Below, piece after piece: positions 46,452 to 55,127 of a stretch of DNA of 64,000 bases. Numbering within the stretch: position 1 is the stretch's first letter; each line of letters starts with the position of its first letter. The position numbers and the translations under genes are program-made. Below the pieces are notes generated by a model, which saw only the letters and a program-made list of their open reading frames with translations, made no database searches and had not been told where the DNA came from. Origin of the DNA: Dakarella massiliensis (GTDB lineage: Bacteria > Pseudomonadota > Gammaproteobacteria > Burkholderiales > Burkholderiaceae_F); contig NZ_CVTY01000006.1 in assembly GCF_001182045.1 (NCBI RefSeq), positions 482,086 through 546,085 of the forward strand. Direction: 5' to 3'.

Positions 46452-48371
46452 CTGTAGAGGGTTCTGAAGAGGGGTTGGGGTTCGACTCGGGGTCGAGCGC
46501 CGGATCCGGTTTCGGTGATTCGTTCACCCGGTCAAAACGGAATTCAAAGATAACGCCATGCGGCTCCGCGTGCTTCACGGTCATCAGAGCGCCGTGGGCG
46601 TCCGCGATTCCGCGGACAATGCCGAGTCCGAGACCAAGACCCGCGGGGTCGGTCGAGTCACTCGCTTCGGTAAGCCGCCTGAAGTTTTTGTCATCCAATT
46701 TCGGGCCCGCGTCTTCAACCGTGAGAAACACGTACTGATCGACCGTCCGGACCGAGGCCTGAAGCGGCCGGCGGGTTTCCGATTTCATCGCCCGCGCCGC
46801 GTTTTTGAGGAGGTTAATGAGAAGGATCTCGAGTTCCAGAGGGTCCCCCGAAATCACCGCGCCCGGGACCGCGGATATGAGGAGCTCCGGCGAATACTTC
46901 CGGTATTCCTCATAGTGACGGAAATTTTCGACCGCCGCAGTGATGACGGACGCGAGATCCACGGGCTTATGCGCGGACTTCTTTTCCCGCGCGTACCCGC
47001 GCACCCGGTCCACGATATCCGTCATCCGGTGCGCCTCGCGGTTCACGGCGTCTGTCGCTTTTTCAAGCGTCGGGTTCGAGGGCGAGAGGTCTTCTAGCGT
47101 CAGACTCATCACCTCGCAGTAATTCGTGATCGTCGCGAGCGGCTGCTTCAGCTCATGCGCGATCATGCTGGAGAGGTGAGAAACGAGAGAGTTCCGCTCG
47201 AGCACCGAGAGCTTTGTCCGCGCCTCACGCTCGTTTTCAGAAAGCCGCTCGTTTTCGGTTAACGCGGCCGAGAGGTCACTCGTCCGCTTCCGCACCAGGG
47301 TGCGGAGCCGCATCTCGTTCATCACGAGGATGAAGATAAGCAGCGCGACACCGGCGAAGATCCAGCGGTACTTGATGAGAACGTCCTTGAACGTCAAGGG
47401 TTTCGGCGCGAACGGCCCCATCCCGAGCGTCTTATAGAGATCGCCCACGGTGTTCAGCTGCCCCGCGACCTGCCAGGAGAATGACCGCTGATCCGGCATC
47501 GTAAGGAGAGCAACGGACACCGCTTTAACGAGATCCGGACGCGTGAAATTCAGCGCTCCGAAGACGTTATCCGGGTAAAGCGCCGTCGTGTGCCGGCACT
47601 GAAGGAGACTATCCGCGTGAGGGGAGACGACGCGGAGCACTCCCGTTTCGATCAGTCCCGCCTTTTCGGCGGCTTCGAGTTCACACGCGGTAAGGACCCC
47701 GGCGTCGGTTTTCCCATCCAACACGTTTTCCATCACATCCGGATACTCAAACGTCCGGTAACTCACGCGGCTGAAGAAACTCTTTGGATCATAGCCTGCC
47801 TGCTTTAAATACCCCGCGAGCGCGAGCCACCCGCCAAGCGAATCCGGGAGAGACGCGGCAACCGACTTCCCCTTCAGGTCCTGGATTGAGTCGAGATCCT
47901 TGCGGTCAGACCGCACGACAACCGCGGATCCCACCGAATACCCGCCATCCTTCGCCCAGATGGTTTTCCGGGTCGCGAGCGCCTGAGCTCCGAGGGAATT
48001 CGTGAGCGTATAGAAGATGTCGGACGGGCCAATCACAAAGTCCGGGCGGTGCCCGGCAATGACGGAGGCCGATTGGTAGGCCGGGATCTCAAGTACCCGG
48101 AAGTGGTATCCGGGAAGGGCGCGCGAGAGCTGGATCAGGGTCGGCGAAATAAATTCCGGCCGGTACCCCGGTTCATTTACGTTGATCACGCCGATCGTGA
48201 CTTCTTTCGCCCCTCATTCGGATCCGCGTCGAGCGACGGGTTTTTAGCCGAGTAACTCGCGGGCACGGTCCGGGTCGCCGCTGAGTCAAACTGCGGGCCG
48301 AGTGCCTCTGCGGGCCCTGTGAGACATAGGGCGGAGACAAGCGCGGCAATGAGAGCGGACTTCTGAAGCAT
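46435..48371 (-). pseudogene. TtrS-like sensor kinase, one-base frameshift
   Basis: Signal peptide (LQKSALIAALVSALCLTGPAEA), then a periplasmic PhnD/TtrS-type binding domain, one membrane segment (WIFAGVALLIFILVMNEMRL) and a histidine kinase: H-box MIAHELKQPLATITNY (His near residue 406), N-box LLINLLKNAARAM and G-box GLGLGLGIVRGI. The frame breaks at 48210-48213: a run of four G on the coding strand where five would join NPNEGxx with AKEVTIGVINVNEPG. Length 1937 fits one lost base. The kinase part alone, from MINVNEPG, would lack a signal peptide. A homopolymer indel is exactly where sequencing error or slippage phase variation would occur. Confidence 0.85.
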
Positions 48372-48684
48372 GGCGTGCCGGGATGAGAGGGGGGAATTGT
48401 GGTTTTTTGTATGAGGTCATTCTATAGAAGGACCGTGCCGGCTACCCACCTACTTTTTTAGGTAGTCAATTTTTGTCACCATCTATAACCTTGTACCTAA
48501 GCTTAAGTGAAGCTTAAGAGGTGTGAAGGGTGTCGCAGAAACCTTCTAAGTACCTCTTCAAAAACAAGAACTCTGTGAAAAACAACAGAGTCAGCAGTTT
48601 TCAAAGATACCCGCTTTCAGACGGAGAGAGAAAGTCTCAGCAGTACTCCCCAGAATCCGAAAGCCGATTTAAAGGACAACGGAT
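48372..48684. promoter_or_regulatory. Divergent control region of the respiratory reductase island
   Basis: 313 bases between the sensor kinase and the cytochrome c gene. Contains AAGCTTAAG-TG-AAGCTTAAG (48499-48518), a direct and self-palindromic repeat, and ACCTAC-TTTTTTA-GGTAGT (about 48450-48468), an inverted repeat. Both are candidate sites for the response regulator. The promoter regions themselves are not clear. Confidence 0.5.
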
Positions 48685-49041
48685 ATGCAGATAAGGTTCA
48701 AAGCAGCGCTTGCCGCGGCGATCGGAGCCATGCTCCTCGCGGCCCCGTCCGCTTTCGCTCAGGGCGTGACGATCCACGGATCCCACGCCGGCATGAAGTG
48801 CGAAACCTGCCACGCCGGGCAGACCCAGAAGGCCGCCCCGTCGCAGAAGACCTGCCTCAAGTGCCACGGTTCTTACGAAGCTCTCGCGAAGAAGACCGCG
48901 AAGCCGGGCGAAAAGTTCAACCCGCATGACTCTCATATGGGCCGCATTGAGTGCACGCAGTGCCATTCGATGCACGCCACGAGCCACTACATCTGCCGCG
49001 ATTGCCACGCGATTCCCGATCGTAAGTTCAAGGGAGAGTAA
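48685..49041 (+). CDS. Tetraheme cytochrome c (periplasmic electron donor)
   Basis: 118 residues. Signal peptide ends PSAFA near residue 25. Four CxxCH heme sites: CETCH (39-43), CLKCH (57-61), CTQCH (90-94) and CRDCH (104-108), with additional His for the second axial ligands. Matches the short tetraheme c3-like subunits that feed electrons to soluble flavoprotein reductases. Lies 3 bases upstream of the flavoprotein gene; the two form a split flavocytochrome c. Quinol to CymA/NrfH-like donor would be needed, not in this window. Confidence 0.93.
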   Translation: MQIRFKAALAAAIGAMLLAAPSAFAQGVTIHGSHAGMKCETCHAGQTQKAAPSQKTCLKCHGSYEALAKKTAKPGEKFNPHDSHMGRIECTQCHSMHATSHYICRDCHAIPDRKFKGE

Positions 49042-49044
49042 ACC

Positions 49045-50589
49045 ATGTCTTCTATTCTGACCCGCCGTAATTTCCTGAAGACCGCTGCCGCTGCCGGCGC
49101 TGCCTCCGCAGCCGCCCCCGCGCTTGCCGCGTCTTCGCAATCCACTGCCGCTCCGAAGCATTGGGATCAGACCGTTGACGTGGTCGTCCTTGGTGCCGGC
49201 GGCGCTGGCCTCATGGCTGCCTGCCAGGTCTATGACAAGAAGGGGAAGGTCGTCGTTTTCGATAAGTCCTACAGCCCCTACCACTCCGCGACCCGCATGT
49301 GCGGCGGCCTTTTCACCGCCTACGGCTCCGCGATCCAGAAGCGTGAGCACGCGAAGGACTCCTGGCAGGAATTCGCGCACGACATCATGGATTACGGCGG
49401 CTATATGTCGCTGAAAGAACCGGTGGAACTCTTCGCGAAGCATTCCGGCGAAGCCTTTGACTGGCTCGAGAACCACGGTCTCGCAAAGCATCACCTTGAA
49501 AAGTATCCGGGCCACAGCAATCTCCGCGCCGTTCGTCAGGACAGCTATCAGGGCAAAGACTACATCGACGTGCTGACGAAGCAGATCGCGGACCGCAAGA
49601 TCAAGATCTACGAAGGCACGCCGCTTACGAAGATCTATTTCGACCCGAAGAAGAATGAAGTCCTCGGTATTGAGGCGACGAATCTCGATACGGGTAAGAA
49701 GTACAACGTCCGCGCGCTTAAGGGCGTCATCATGGCGACCGGCGGCATCACCGGCACCCCTGAGTCTCTCGACTTCTGGGTTCCGTCAGTGGCTGGCAAA
49801 GGCGTCTCGATTGGCTGCCCCGCGAACGACGGCACCGCGATGCGTATCGCCGTGCGTGATGTCGGAACGCCGATCTCCCACATGCAGTACATCGCGTCCT
49901 ACCCCTGCGGCATTGTGACAGGCGGCCGCCGCGGACCGTACTGCCGCTTCTGGTACTTCACGCAGGCGGGCGGCATTCTGATTAATAAGAACGGCAAGCG
50001 CTTCGTCTCTGAAAACGAAGGCATCTGCCACATCACGCCGTACCTCGCGAGCAACCCGGGCGGCTACCACATCGTCTTCATGGATAAGAAGATCTATGAC
50101 GCGACCCGCGCGAAGTATAAGATCGGCGCTCTGATCGGCCTTCCGTCCTGGAACGACGAGCGCACCGAGGAAGAGTTCAAGCTTGGGAAGAACCTCTTCC
50201 GCGCGAACACGCTTGAAGAGTTCTGCAAGATCTCGGGCGTGGACCTCAAGGGCCTGCAGGATCAGATCGAGATGTGGAATAAGGCCGTTGACACGAAGAA
50301 CGACACCCAGTACGGGCGTCATGACCAGAAGGTGAAGATTGACCTCGCGGGTCCGTTCTACGGCATCAAGATGTATCCGTGGAACAACCTCTCCTGCGGC
50401 GGCTTCCGCGTGACGGATCACCTCCAGGTGCTCGGCTGGGATCTGAAGCCCGTGAAGGGGCTGTATGCTGCCGGCGAAACGGTGGCTGGTGTCCACGGCG
50501 CGTTCTACTGCGGCGGCAACGCCTGCGGTTTCGCTCATACGTCGGGTTACATGGCGGGCCAGATCGCCATGGGACGGAAGGACGTCTGA
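49045..50589 (+). CDS. Tat-exported flavoprotein reductase of unknown substrate
   Basis: 514 residues. Tat signal TRRNFLKTAAAAGAASAAAP, Rossmann motif VVVLGAGGAGLMAACQV, FAD-binding C-terminus GLYAAGETVAGVHGAFYCGG. Belongs with fumarate, urocanate and related periplasmic reductases. The GAxRLGGN motif, whose Arg holds the substrate carboxylate in fumarate reductases, reads GAFYCGGN here, so Arg is replaced by Tyr. Fumarate is therefore unlikely. The proton-donor region also differs (FWYFTQAGGILINKNGKRFV). Substrate not identified. Operon with the tetraheme cytochrome, divergent from its likely sensor-regulator pair. Confidence 0.88.
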   Translation: MSSILTRRNFLKTAAAAGAASAAAPALAASSQSTAAPKHWDQTVDVVVLGAGGAGLMAACQVYDKKGKVVVFDKSYSPYHSATRMCGGLFTAYGSAIQKREHAKDSWQEFAHDIMDYGGYMSLKEPVELFAKHSGEAFDWLENHGLAKHHLEKYPGHSNLRAVRQDSYQGKDYIDVLTKQIADRKIKIYEGTPLTKIYFDPKKNEVLGIEATNLDTGKKYNVRALKGVIMATGGITGTPESLDFWVPSVAGKGVSIGCPANDGTAMRIAVRDVGTPISHMQYIASYPCGIVTGGRRGPYCRFWYFTQAGGILINKNGKRFVSENEGICHITPYLASNPGGYHIVFMDKKIYDATRAKYKIGALIGLPSWNDERTEEEFKLGKNLFRANTLEEFCKISGVDLKGLQDQIEMWNKAVDTKNDTQYGRHDQKVKIDLAGPFYGIKMYPWNNLSCGGFRVTDHLQVLGWDLKPVKGLYAAGETVAGVHGAFYCGGNACGFAHTSGYMAGQIAMGRKDV

Positions 50590-50719
50590 GATAAGTAAAA
50601 GTCGGGGAACCGGACGATCTCTCCTCCGGTCCCCCGCGGTTCTGGTGAAAAAGCAGTTCAGGTTATAAGTCAGTTTGGGATCCGGGTTTAGCGTAGCCGG
50701 ATCCCTTATTTTATCCGGA

Positions 50720-51499
50720 TTATGCGGGTTTCCGCCCGATCGTGAGCACCCAGCGCTGCTCGAAACAGATTTCACCTTCTTTCCGGTAAGGGGCGAAACC
50801 GGTCTTCGGGCCGCCCGAGAGCTCCGACACCATCCGATCCCGGATCACCTTTGCGGTTTCGGGCGGCGTCCTCGTGAGGCCCATCCAGGACTCGAGATGC
50901 TGCTCAATCGGTACGGTGTCTGAGTGTTCAATCGAGAGTCCCTCAGACTCAAAAAGCATCTCCATGTCGTCCTTTGTCAGATTGCTGACGTGCGACGGAT
51001 CACGCATCTTTTCGATCGCGTCCCGGGTCGCGCGATCCGGTTCCGGAGTCGCCTCCATATCGATCATGACGAGCCGCCCGTTAGGTTTCAGAACCCGGAC
51101 CATTTCCTCAAACGTCTTCACCGGAGCCGAGAAGTGATGAAAGGCGAGCCGGGACATCACGAGGTCGAAACTCCCGGAAAGGAAAGGGAGGTCTTCAGCG
51201 ACCCCCTTCTCAAATATCAGATTCGTGAGTCCTGATTGCTCCGCCGCGGCTTTTCCGGCTTCAAGCATCGGGAGTGTGGCGTCGAGACAGACCACGGTCT
51301 GGACCGCCGGGGAAAAAGTCCGGCCGCAGGCCGCGGTGCCGGCCGCGACTTCGAGCACGAGATCACTTTTCTCCGGCCTCACGGTGTCGAGCACGTGGTT
51401 CAGATAGTCCGCTTTGGAGAACTGCAGCGTCGGACTATCGAAGTTCTTCGCCTGGATCGAGAACGATTCATTGATAAGACTGAGATTTTCAGGTGTCAT
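50720..51499 (-). CDS. Class I SAM-dependent methyltransferase
   Basis: 259 residues. SAM-binding motif VLEVAAGTAACGRTF, then motif FDLVMSRLAFHHF and VLKPNGRLVMIDME, typical of UbiE/BioC-like small-molecule methyltransferases. No signal peptide. Its start overlaps the preceding ogt stop (51496-51499), so it is the distal gene of a four-gene minus-strand operon (alkA, ABM protein, ogt, methyltransferase). Substrate unknown; a repair role is only suggested by context. Confidence 0.82.
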   Translation of the reverse strand: MTPENLSLINESFSIQAKNFDSPTLQFSKADYLNHVLDTVRPEKSDLVLEVAAGTAACGRTFSPAVQTVVCLDATLPMLEAGKAAAEQSGLTNLIFEKGVAEDLPFLSGSFDLVMSRLAFHHFSAPVKTFEEMVRVLKPNGRLVMIDMEATPEPDRATRDAIEKMRDPSHVSNLTKDDMEMLFESEGLSIEHSDTVPIEQHLESWMGLTRTPPETAKVIRDRMVSELSGGPKTGFAPYRKEGEICFEQRWVLTIGRKPA

Positions 51500-52029
51500 A
51501 GGGCTGTGCCCGTTTTTGGAATAAAGAGAGAATGCATATCGGCTTTTTCAAGCGTGAGAAGTTTCACCTTCCGGAGGATTCCGCCGGCATACCCGGTGAG
51601 ACTGCCGTTCGCGGCGACCACGCGGTGGCAGGGAATGATGATTGATATCGGGTTATGACCCACCGCGCCCCCGACCGCCTGAGCTGAAAACCGGGTGCCG
51701 CCGCGGGACGCGGCGATCCGCTTCCCGATCGCGCTGTATGTCACGGTGGTGCCGTAAGGAATCGAGAGCAGATGGTTCCAGACCGTGGTCTGAAACTCGG
51801 TCCCGATCAGGTGAAGCGGGGGCGTGAAGGAGGGAAAGCCCCCTGAAAAGTAAATGCTGAGCCACTTCGAGGCAGAGTCCAGAATCGGTGAACCCCCGGT
51901 CCTGTAAGTTTTGGGGAGCGTCCGCGCGAAATACTTCTGCCCCTCAAACCAGAGACCGGTGAGCCCGGTCTCATCTGCAGCGAGCAGAATCTCCCCGAGC
52001 GGCGACTCATAGTGCTTCACGGTGACCAT
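51496..52029 (-). CDS. ogt: Methylated-DNA-protein-cysteine methyltransferase (active type)
   Basis: 177 residues from ATG 52029, preferred because the second copy at 54310-54861 starts at the same point (MVTVK); longer upstream starts run inside the previous gene. The catalytic motif IIIPCHRVVAANGSLTGYAGG (PCHRV, Cys134) is intact, so it can remove alkyl groups from O6-alkylguanine by suicide transfer. Conserved GAVGHNP precedes it. It lies in an operon with an AlkA-type glycosylase and is flanked by an AraC-family regulator, an adaptive-response-like layout. Confidence 0.92.
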   Translation of the reverse strand: MVTVKHYESPLGEILLAADETGLTGLWFEGQKYFARTLPKTYRTGGSPILDSASKWLSIYFSGGFPSFTPPLHLIGTEFQTTVWNHLLSIPYGTTVTYSAIGKRIAASRGGTRFSAQAVGGAVGHNPISIIIPCHRVVAANGSLTGYAGGILRKVKLLTLEKADMHSLFIPKTGTAL

Positions 52030-52030
52030 T

Positions 52031-52390
52031 TCAGTTCCCATCGGTGAAATATCGGTTTGAGTCATCCGGCGCTTCGCTCCGATCCTTTTCTGTATAAGAG
52101 CGGAGTTCGGCGCAGACCGTGACCCGGTAGCTTTCAATCAGTTTGTCGCGTCCTTCTCTCTGCGCGAGCCGGTGCTTCAGCGTGTTTCTCCAGCGGCTGA
52201 CCGCGGCTTCGTCAGTCCAGACATTCATCGAGAGGAGTTTTGAGTGATCCGCGAGGCTCTCAAAACGCTCTGCGCGGATAAAGCCCTCAAACCCCGAGAG
52301 GAGAGGCTTCAGCATCGCGGCGAGTTCGAGGTACCGTGCCCGGCCTTCAGGGGTCGGCTTCAGTTCAAAAAGGACAATGATGTTCGGCAT
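52031..52390 (-). CDS. ABM-domain (antibiotic biosynthesis monooxygenase-like) protein
   Basis: 119 residues. The pattern VLFELKPTPEGRARYLELAA, then LLSGFEGFIRAERFESLADHSKLLSMNVWTDEAAVSRWRN (short pieces: GFIRAERFESL, NVWTDEAAVSRWRN) fits the dimeric alpha+beta barrel ABM family. Function in this cluster is unknown. It is preceded by alkA (34 bases) and followed by ogt with a 1-base gap. Confidence 0.78.
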   Translation of the reverse strand: MPNIIVLFELKPTPEGRARYLELAAMLKPLLSGFEGFIRAERFESLADHSKLLSMNVWTDEAAVSRWRNTLKHRLAQREGRDKLIESYRVTVCAELRSYTEKDRSEAPDDSNRYFTDGN

Positions 52391-52424
52391 GGCGGTTTTC
52401 TCCTTTGTGGTTTTGATATAGGTT

Positions 52425-53138
52425 TCAGGTATGGGCTGAGCGGCCGGATTCGGATTGGGATTTCGGGAGGGCTTTCTTTTTTCTTCCGGGTTTTCCTTTT
52501 TTCACCGGCACAGGCGCGTAATCCCGAAGCTCAGGCACCGCGCCCGCCGCGGCGGCCCAGAGGTAGAGACTCGCGACACTGCCGTACGGGCTGAAACGCC
52601 GCTGGTACTTCCGAAAGAGCGCCGGCGTGATCGCTTTGTGGTGATAGACCATGCGGAGCCCCCGCTGAATCGCGAGATCGCCGAAACTCAGAATGTCCGG
52701 CCGGCCGAGGGAAAATAGGAGAATCATCTCCGCGGTCCAGGTTCCGATTCCCCGGATTCCGGTGAGCGTCCGGATGGCGTCTTCATCCGTCATTCGTTCG
52801 ATCGCGCCGAGATCCACTTTGCCGCTAAGAACGTCTGAAGCAAAAGCGGCGATATAGTCCGCCTTCCGGAAAGTCATGCCGAAAGACTGCAGCCGGGGAA
52901 TTCCAGCCGCCGCGATTACGTCAGGCGTCACGCTGCCGAAAGCGTCGAGCATCCGATTCCAGATCGTTTTCTGAGCTTTGGACGAAATCTGCTGCCCGAT
53001 GATGTGGCGGATGACGGATGAAAAAAGGTCGGGGTCTGTCTCACGGTTGATGTGCCCAAGCCGATCGATCAGACTTCCCAGCCGCGCGTCCCGCGCTTTC
53101 AGATAATCGGTTTCTCTCGCGCCATAGCGAAAAAACAC
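52425..53138 (-). CDS. alkA: DNA-3-methyladenine glycosylase II (AlkA-type)
   Basis: 237 residues. HhH-GPD superfamily: helix-hairpin-helix LTGIRGIGTWTAEMILLFSL, followed by the catalytic Asp in DILSFGDLAIQRGLRMV, and QQISSKAQKTIWNRM in the N-terminal part. Excises alkylated bases. First gene of the minus-strand operon; its promoter region faces the AraC gene at 53254. The C-terminal tail is Lys/Arg-rich (KKGKPGRKKKALPKS). Confidence 0.88.
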   Translation of the reverse strand: MFFRYGARETDYLKARDARLGSLIDRLGHINRETDPDLFSSVIRHIIGQQISSKAQKTIWNRMLDAFGSVTPDVIAAAGIPRLQSFGMTFRKADYIAAFASDVLSGKVDLGAIERMTDEDAIRTLTGIRGIGTWTAEMILLFSLGRPDILSFGDLAIQRGLRMVYHHKAITPALFRKYQRRFSPYGSVASLYLWAAAAGAVPELRDYAPVPVKKGKPGRKKKALPKSQSESGRSAHT

Positions 53139-53154
53139 AATCCGGTCCCCACTC

Positions 53155-53253
53155 AGTACCCATTCTGAGTATCAATTTATTATTGAAATCCTTGTCCGGA
53201 TATCACATTGCGAGCGAAAATCATCACAATATCGTCATCATGAAATTTTCGGC
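53155..53253. promoter_or_regulatory. Divergent alkA/araC promoter region, duplicated at 55033
   Basis: Contains CTGAGTATCAATTTATT, GATATCA and AGCGAAAATCATCA. The same three blocks in the same order, with small changes, occur before the second AraC gene (55033-55127), so the promoter was duplicated with the gene. Candidate binding sites for the AraC proteins. Confidence 0.55.
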
Positions 53254-54141
53254 ATGGAAAAAGACCGCTATATCAATTCCGTCAATCTGAATGCCGGGAG
53301 CCGGTTTCCGTATCTGGTGCTGAATGTGGTCGACGATCAGTCGTCGCCCCGGAATCCTGGCTTTCAGGTGATGCATTGGCATGAGGACCTGCAGTTCATC
53401 GCGGTGACAGATGGCCGGGGCGCGGTTCAGACACTCGATGAAACGGTGGAGATTGGAGCAGGGGAGGGCGTCTTTATCAACGCGGATGTCATCCACTATG
53501 TGCGGAAAATCGGGACCTGCCGCTATCGGAGTTTCATCTTTCCGGCCGCGTTTCTCACATTCTTCCCGGGAAGCCCCGCGGAAAGCCTCGTGACCCGGGT
53601 GACCGAAAATCCGGATATCCATCTGATCCGCTTTTCACCGGACACGGAGTGGAATCGCGGCGTGCTTTCGCTCCTCTTTCGTCTTTCATCCCTTGAAGAT
53701 CAGGCCAAAGACGAAACCTACCCCTATGAAGTACTGTCCGTCCTTTCCGAGCTCTGGCTTGTTCTTATCCGGAATCTGAGGCTCCCTGCGAAGGAAAAGG
53801 TGAGCGCGTCTCACCGGAGAATGCAGAAGATCCTTCAGTACATCGCGGTTCACTTTTCGGAACCGATTACGCTTGAGGATCTCGCGCGGAGCGCGAGTAT
53901 CAGTAAGTCAGAGTGCGGACGGGTTTTCAGAGTGAGCCTTCAGAGAACGCCGTACCAGTATCTGATGGAGTATCGGATGCAGAGAGCTTCTGAGCTTCTC
54001 GCGGAAACCGATCTTCCGATTGGGACCATTGGTGAAACGGTGGGTTTCAGCCAGGTGAGTCACTTCGGGCACTGCTTCCGGAAGAGAACCGGACTCACCC
54101 CCAGCGCCTACCGACGGGCGCACCGGAAGAAAAACGAATAG
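53254..54141 (+). CDS. AraC-family regulator 1 (cupin plus HTH)
   Basis: 295 residues. N-terminal cupin ligand/oligomer domain (MHWHEDLQFIAVTDGRGAVQ, then VEIGAGEGVFINADVIHYV). C-terminal double HTH: ITLEDLARSASISKSECGRVF and GTIGETVGFSQVSHFGHCFR, then the usual RRTGLTPSAYRR-like end. Divergent from the alkA-ogt operon, which it probably controls. About 65-70% identical by eye to AraC 2 at 55128. Confidence 0.9.
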   Translation: MEKDRYINSVNLNAGSRFPYLVLNVVDDQSSPRNPGFQVMHWHEDLQFIAVTDGRGAVQTLDETVEIGAGEGVFINADVIHYVRKIGTCRYRSFIFPAAFLTFFPGSPAESLVTRVTENPDIHLIRFSPDTEWNRGVLSLLFRLSSLEDQAKDETYPYEVLSVLSELWLVLIRNLRLPAKEKVSASHRRMQKILQYIAVHFSEPITLEDLARSASISKSECGRVFRVSLQRTPYQYLMEYRMQRASELLAETDLPIGTIGETVGFSQVSHFGHCFRKRTGLTPSAYRRAHRKKNE

Positions 54142-54309
54142 ACGGGTTACCGGATGTCTGAAGGCAGCTCCGATTGATGGCATTCCCGCCGTGTCTGCCG
54201 CTCAAGGCGTAAACACGGCCTTTCCTGAGAAATCTCTCTTTAATAAAAGAGCGGCGGCTGTAATTCTGAAACCCGAGCGGAAAGGAAACCACCGCTGATT
54301 CGCGATGGA

Positions 54310-54861
54310 CTAAACAACCCCCAGAGGCTGCAGATCGGAAACCGAAGCCGGGATTAAGAGCGACCCCATATCGGTTTTTTCAAGCATCAGAAGTCTGGCC
54401 CGGTGGATAACGCCGCCCGCGTACCCCGTGAGACTTCCGTTTGCCGGCACCACCCGATGGCTCGGAATAATGATTGAAATCGGATTCTGGCTCACTATGC
54501 CGCCCACCGCCTGCGGAGAAGGGCGAAAGCCGGTCCGCGCCGCGGCAACCCGTTTTCCAATCTCGCCGTACGTCGCGGAGGTTCCGTAGGGGATCGAGTT
54601 CAGGCGCTTCCAAACCGCGATCTGGCAGTCGGTTCCGATCAGGTGAAGAGGCGGCGTGAAAGCCGGTTTTTCGCCTGAAAAATAAGCCCTGAGCCAGCGG
54701 ACCGCGGATTCCAGAATCGGTGTGCTGCCAGTCTGGTAATTCCGGGTGAGTGTCTGGGCGAAATATTTCTGTCCTTCAAACCAGAGTCCAATGAGCCCCG
54801 TGTCATCGGCCGCGAGAAAAATTAGCCCAAGCGGGGAGTCGTAGTACTTTACAGTTACCAT
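54310..54861 (-). CDS. Ogt paralogue with Ser at the active-site position
   Basis: 183 residues, colinear with ogt at 51496-52029 from MVTVK onward. The motif reads IIIPSHRVVPANGSLTGYAGG: Ser134 (codon AGC) replaces the alkyl-accepting Cys (TGC), a one-base difference. The rest of the fold is kept, including GGIVSQNP. It cannot act by the suicide mechanism; alkyltransferase-like proteins that bind O6-alkylguanine without repairing it offer a precedent, although those usually have Trp. Divergently placed to AraC 2, as alkA-ogt is to AraC 1. Confidence 0.88.
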   Translation of the reverse strand: MVTVKYYDSPLGLIFLAADDTGLIGLWFEGQKYFAQTLTRNYQTGSTPILESAVRWLRAYFSGEKPAFTPPLHLIGTDCQIAVWKRLNSIPYGTSATYGEIGKRVAAARTGFRPSPQAVGGIVSQNPISIIIPSHRVVPANGSLTGYAGGVIHRARLLMLEKTDMGSLLIPASVSDLQPLGVV

Positions 54862-55032
54862 TTCTGATCATGAGGCTAAAATAACGCTCTGAATCTGACA
54901 GCCGGGTCTGGCTGTCTTATTCTGTGAACCATCGGAGGCAGCGCTGAACTGTTACCCGCGTCCCTGCGAATCCAGCCCCGCCGGCTTTCAGCGCCGGGCA
55001 GTGCCGGAGCACGGCCTCATCTCCATTCGTAT

Positions 55033-55127
55033 CACTTCCTGAGTAGCAATTTATTCTCAAAATCCCCGTTTTGATATCAGGAAAATAGCGAAAATGATCA
55101 ATAAATCGCCAAACTGGAATTTTTCGC
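55033..55127. promoter_or_regulatory. Divergent promoter region of araC 2, duplicate of 53155
   Basis: CTGAGTAGCAATTTATT, GATATCA and AGCGAAAATGATCA occur in the order and spacing found upstream of AraC 1. It supports a segmental duplication of promoter, regulator and ogt. Confidence 0.55.
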
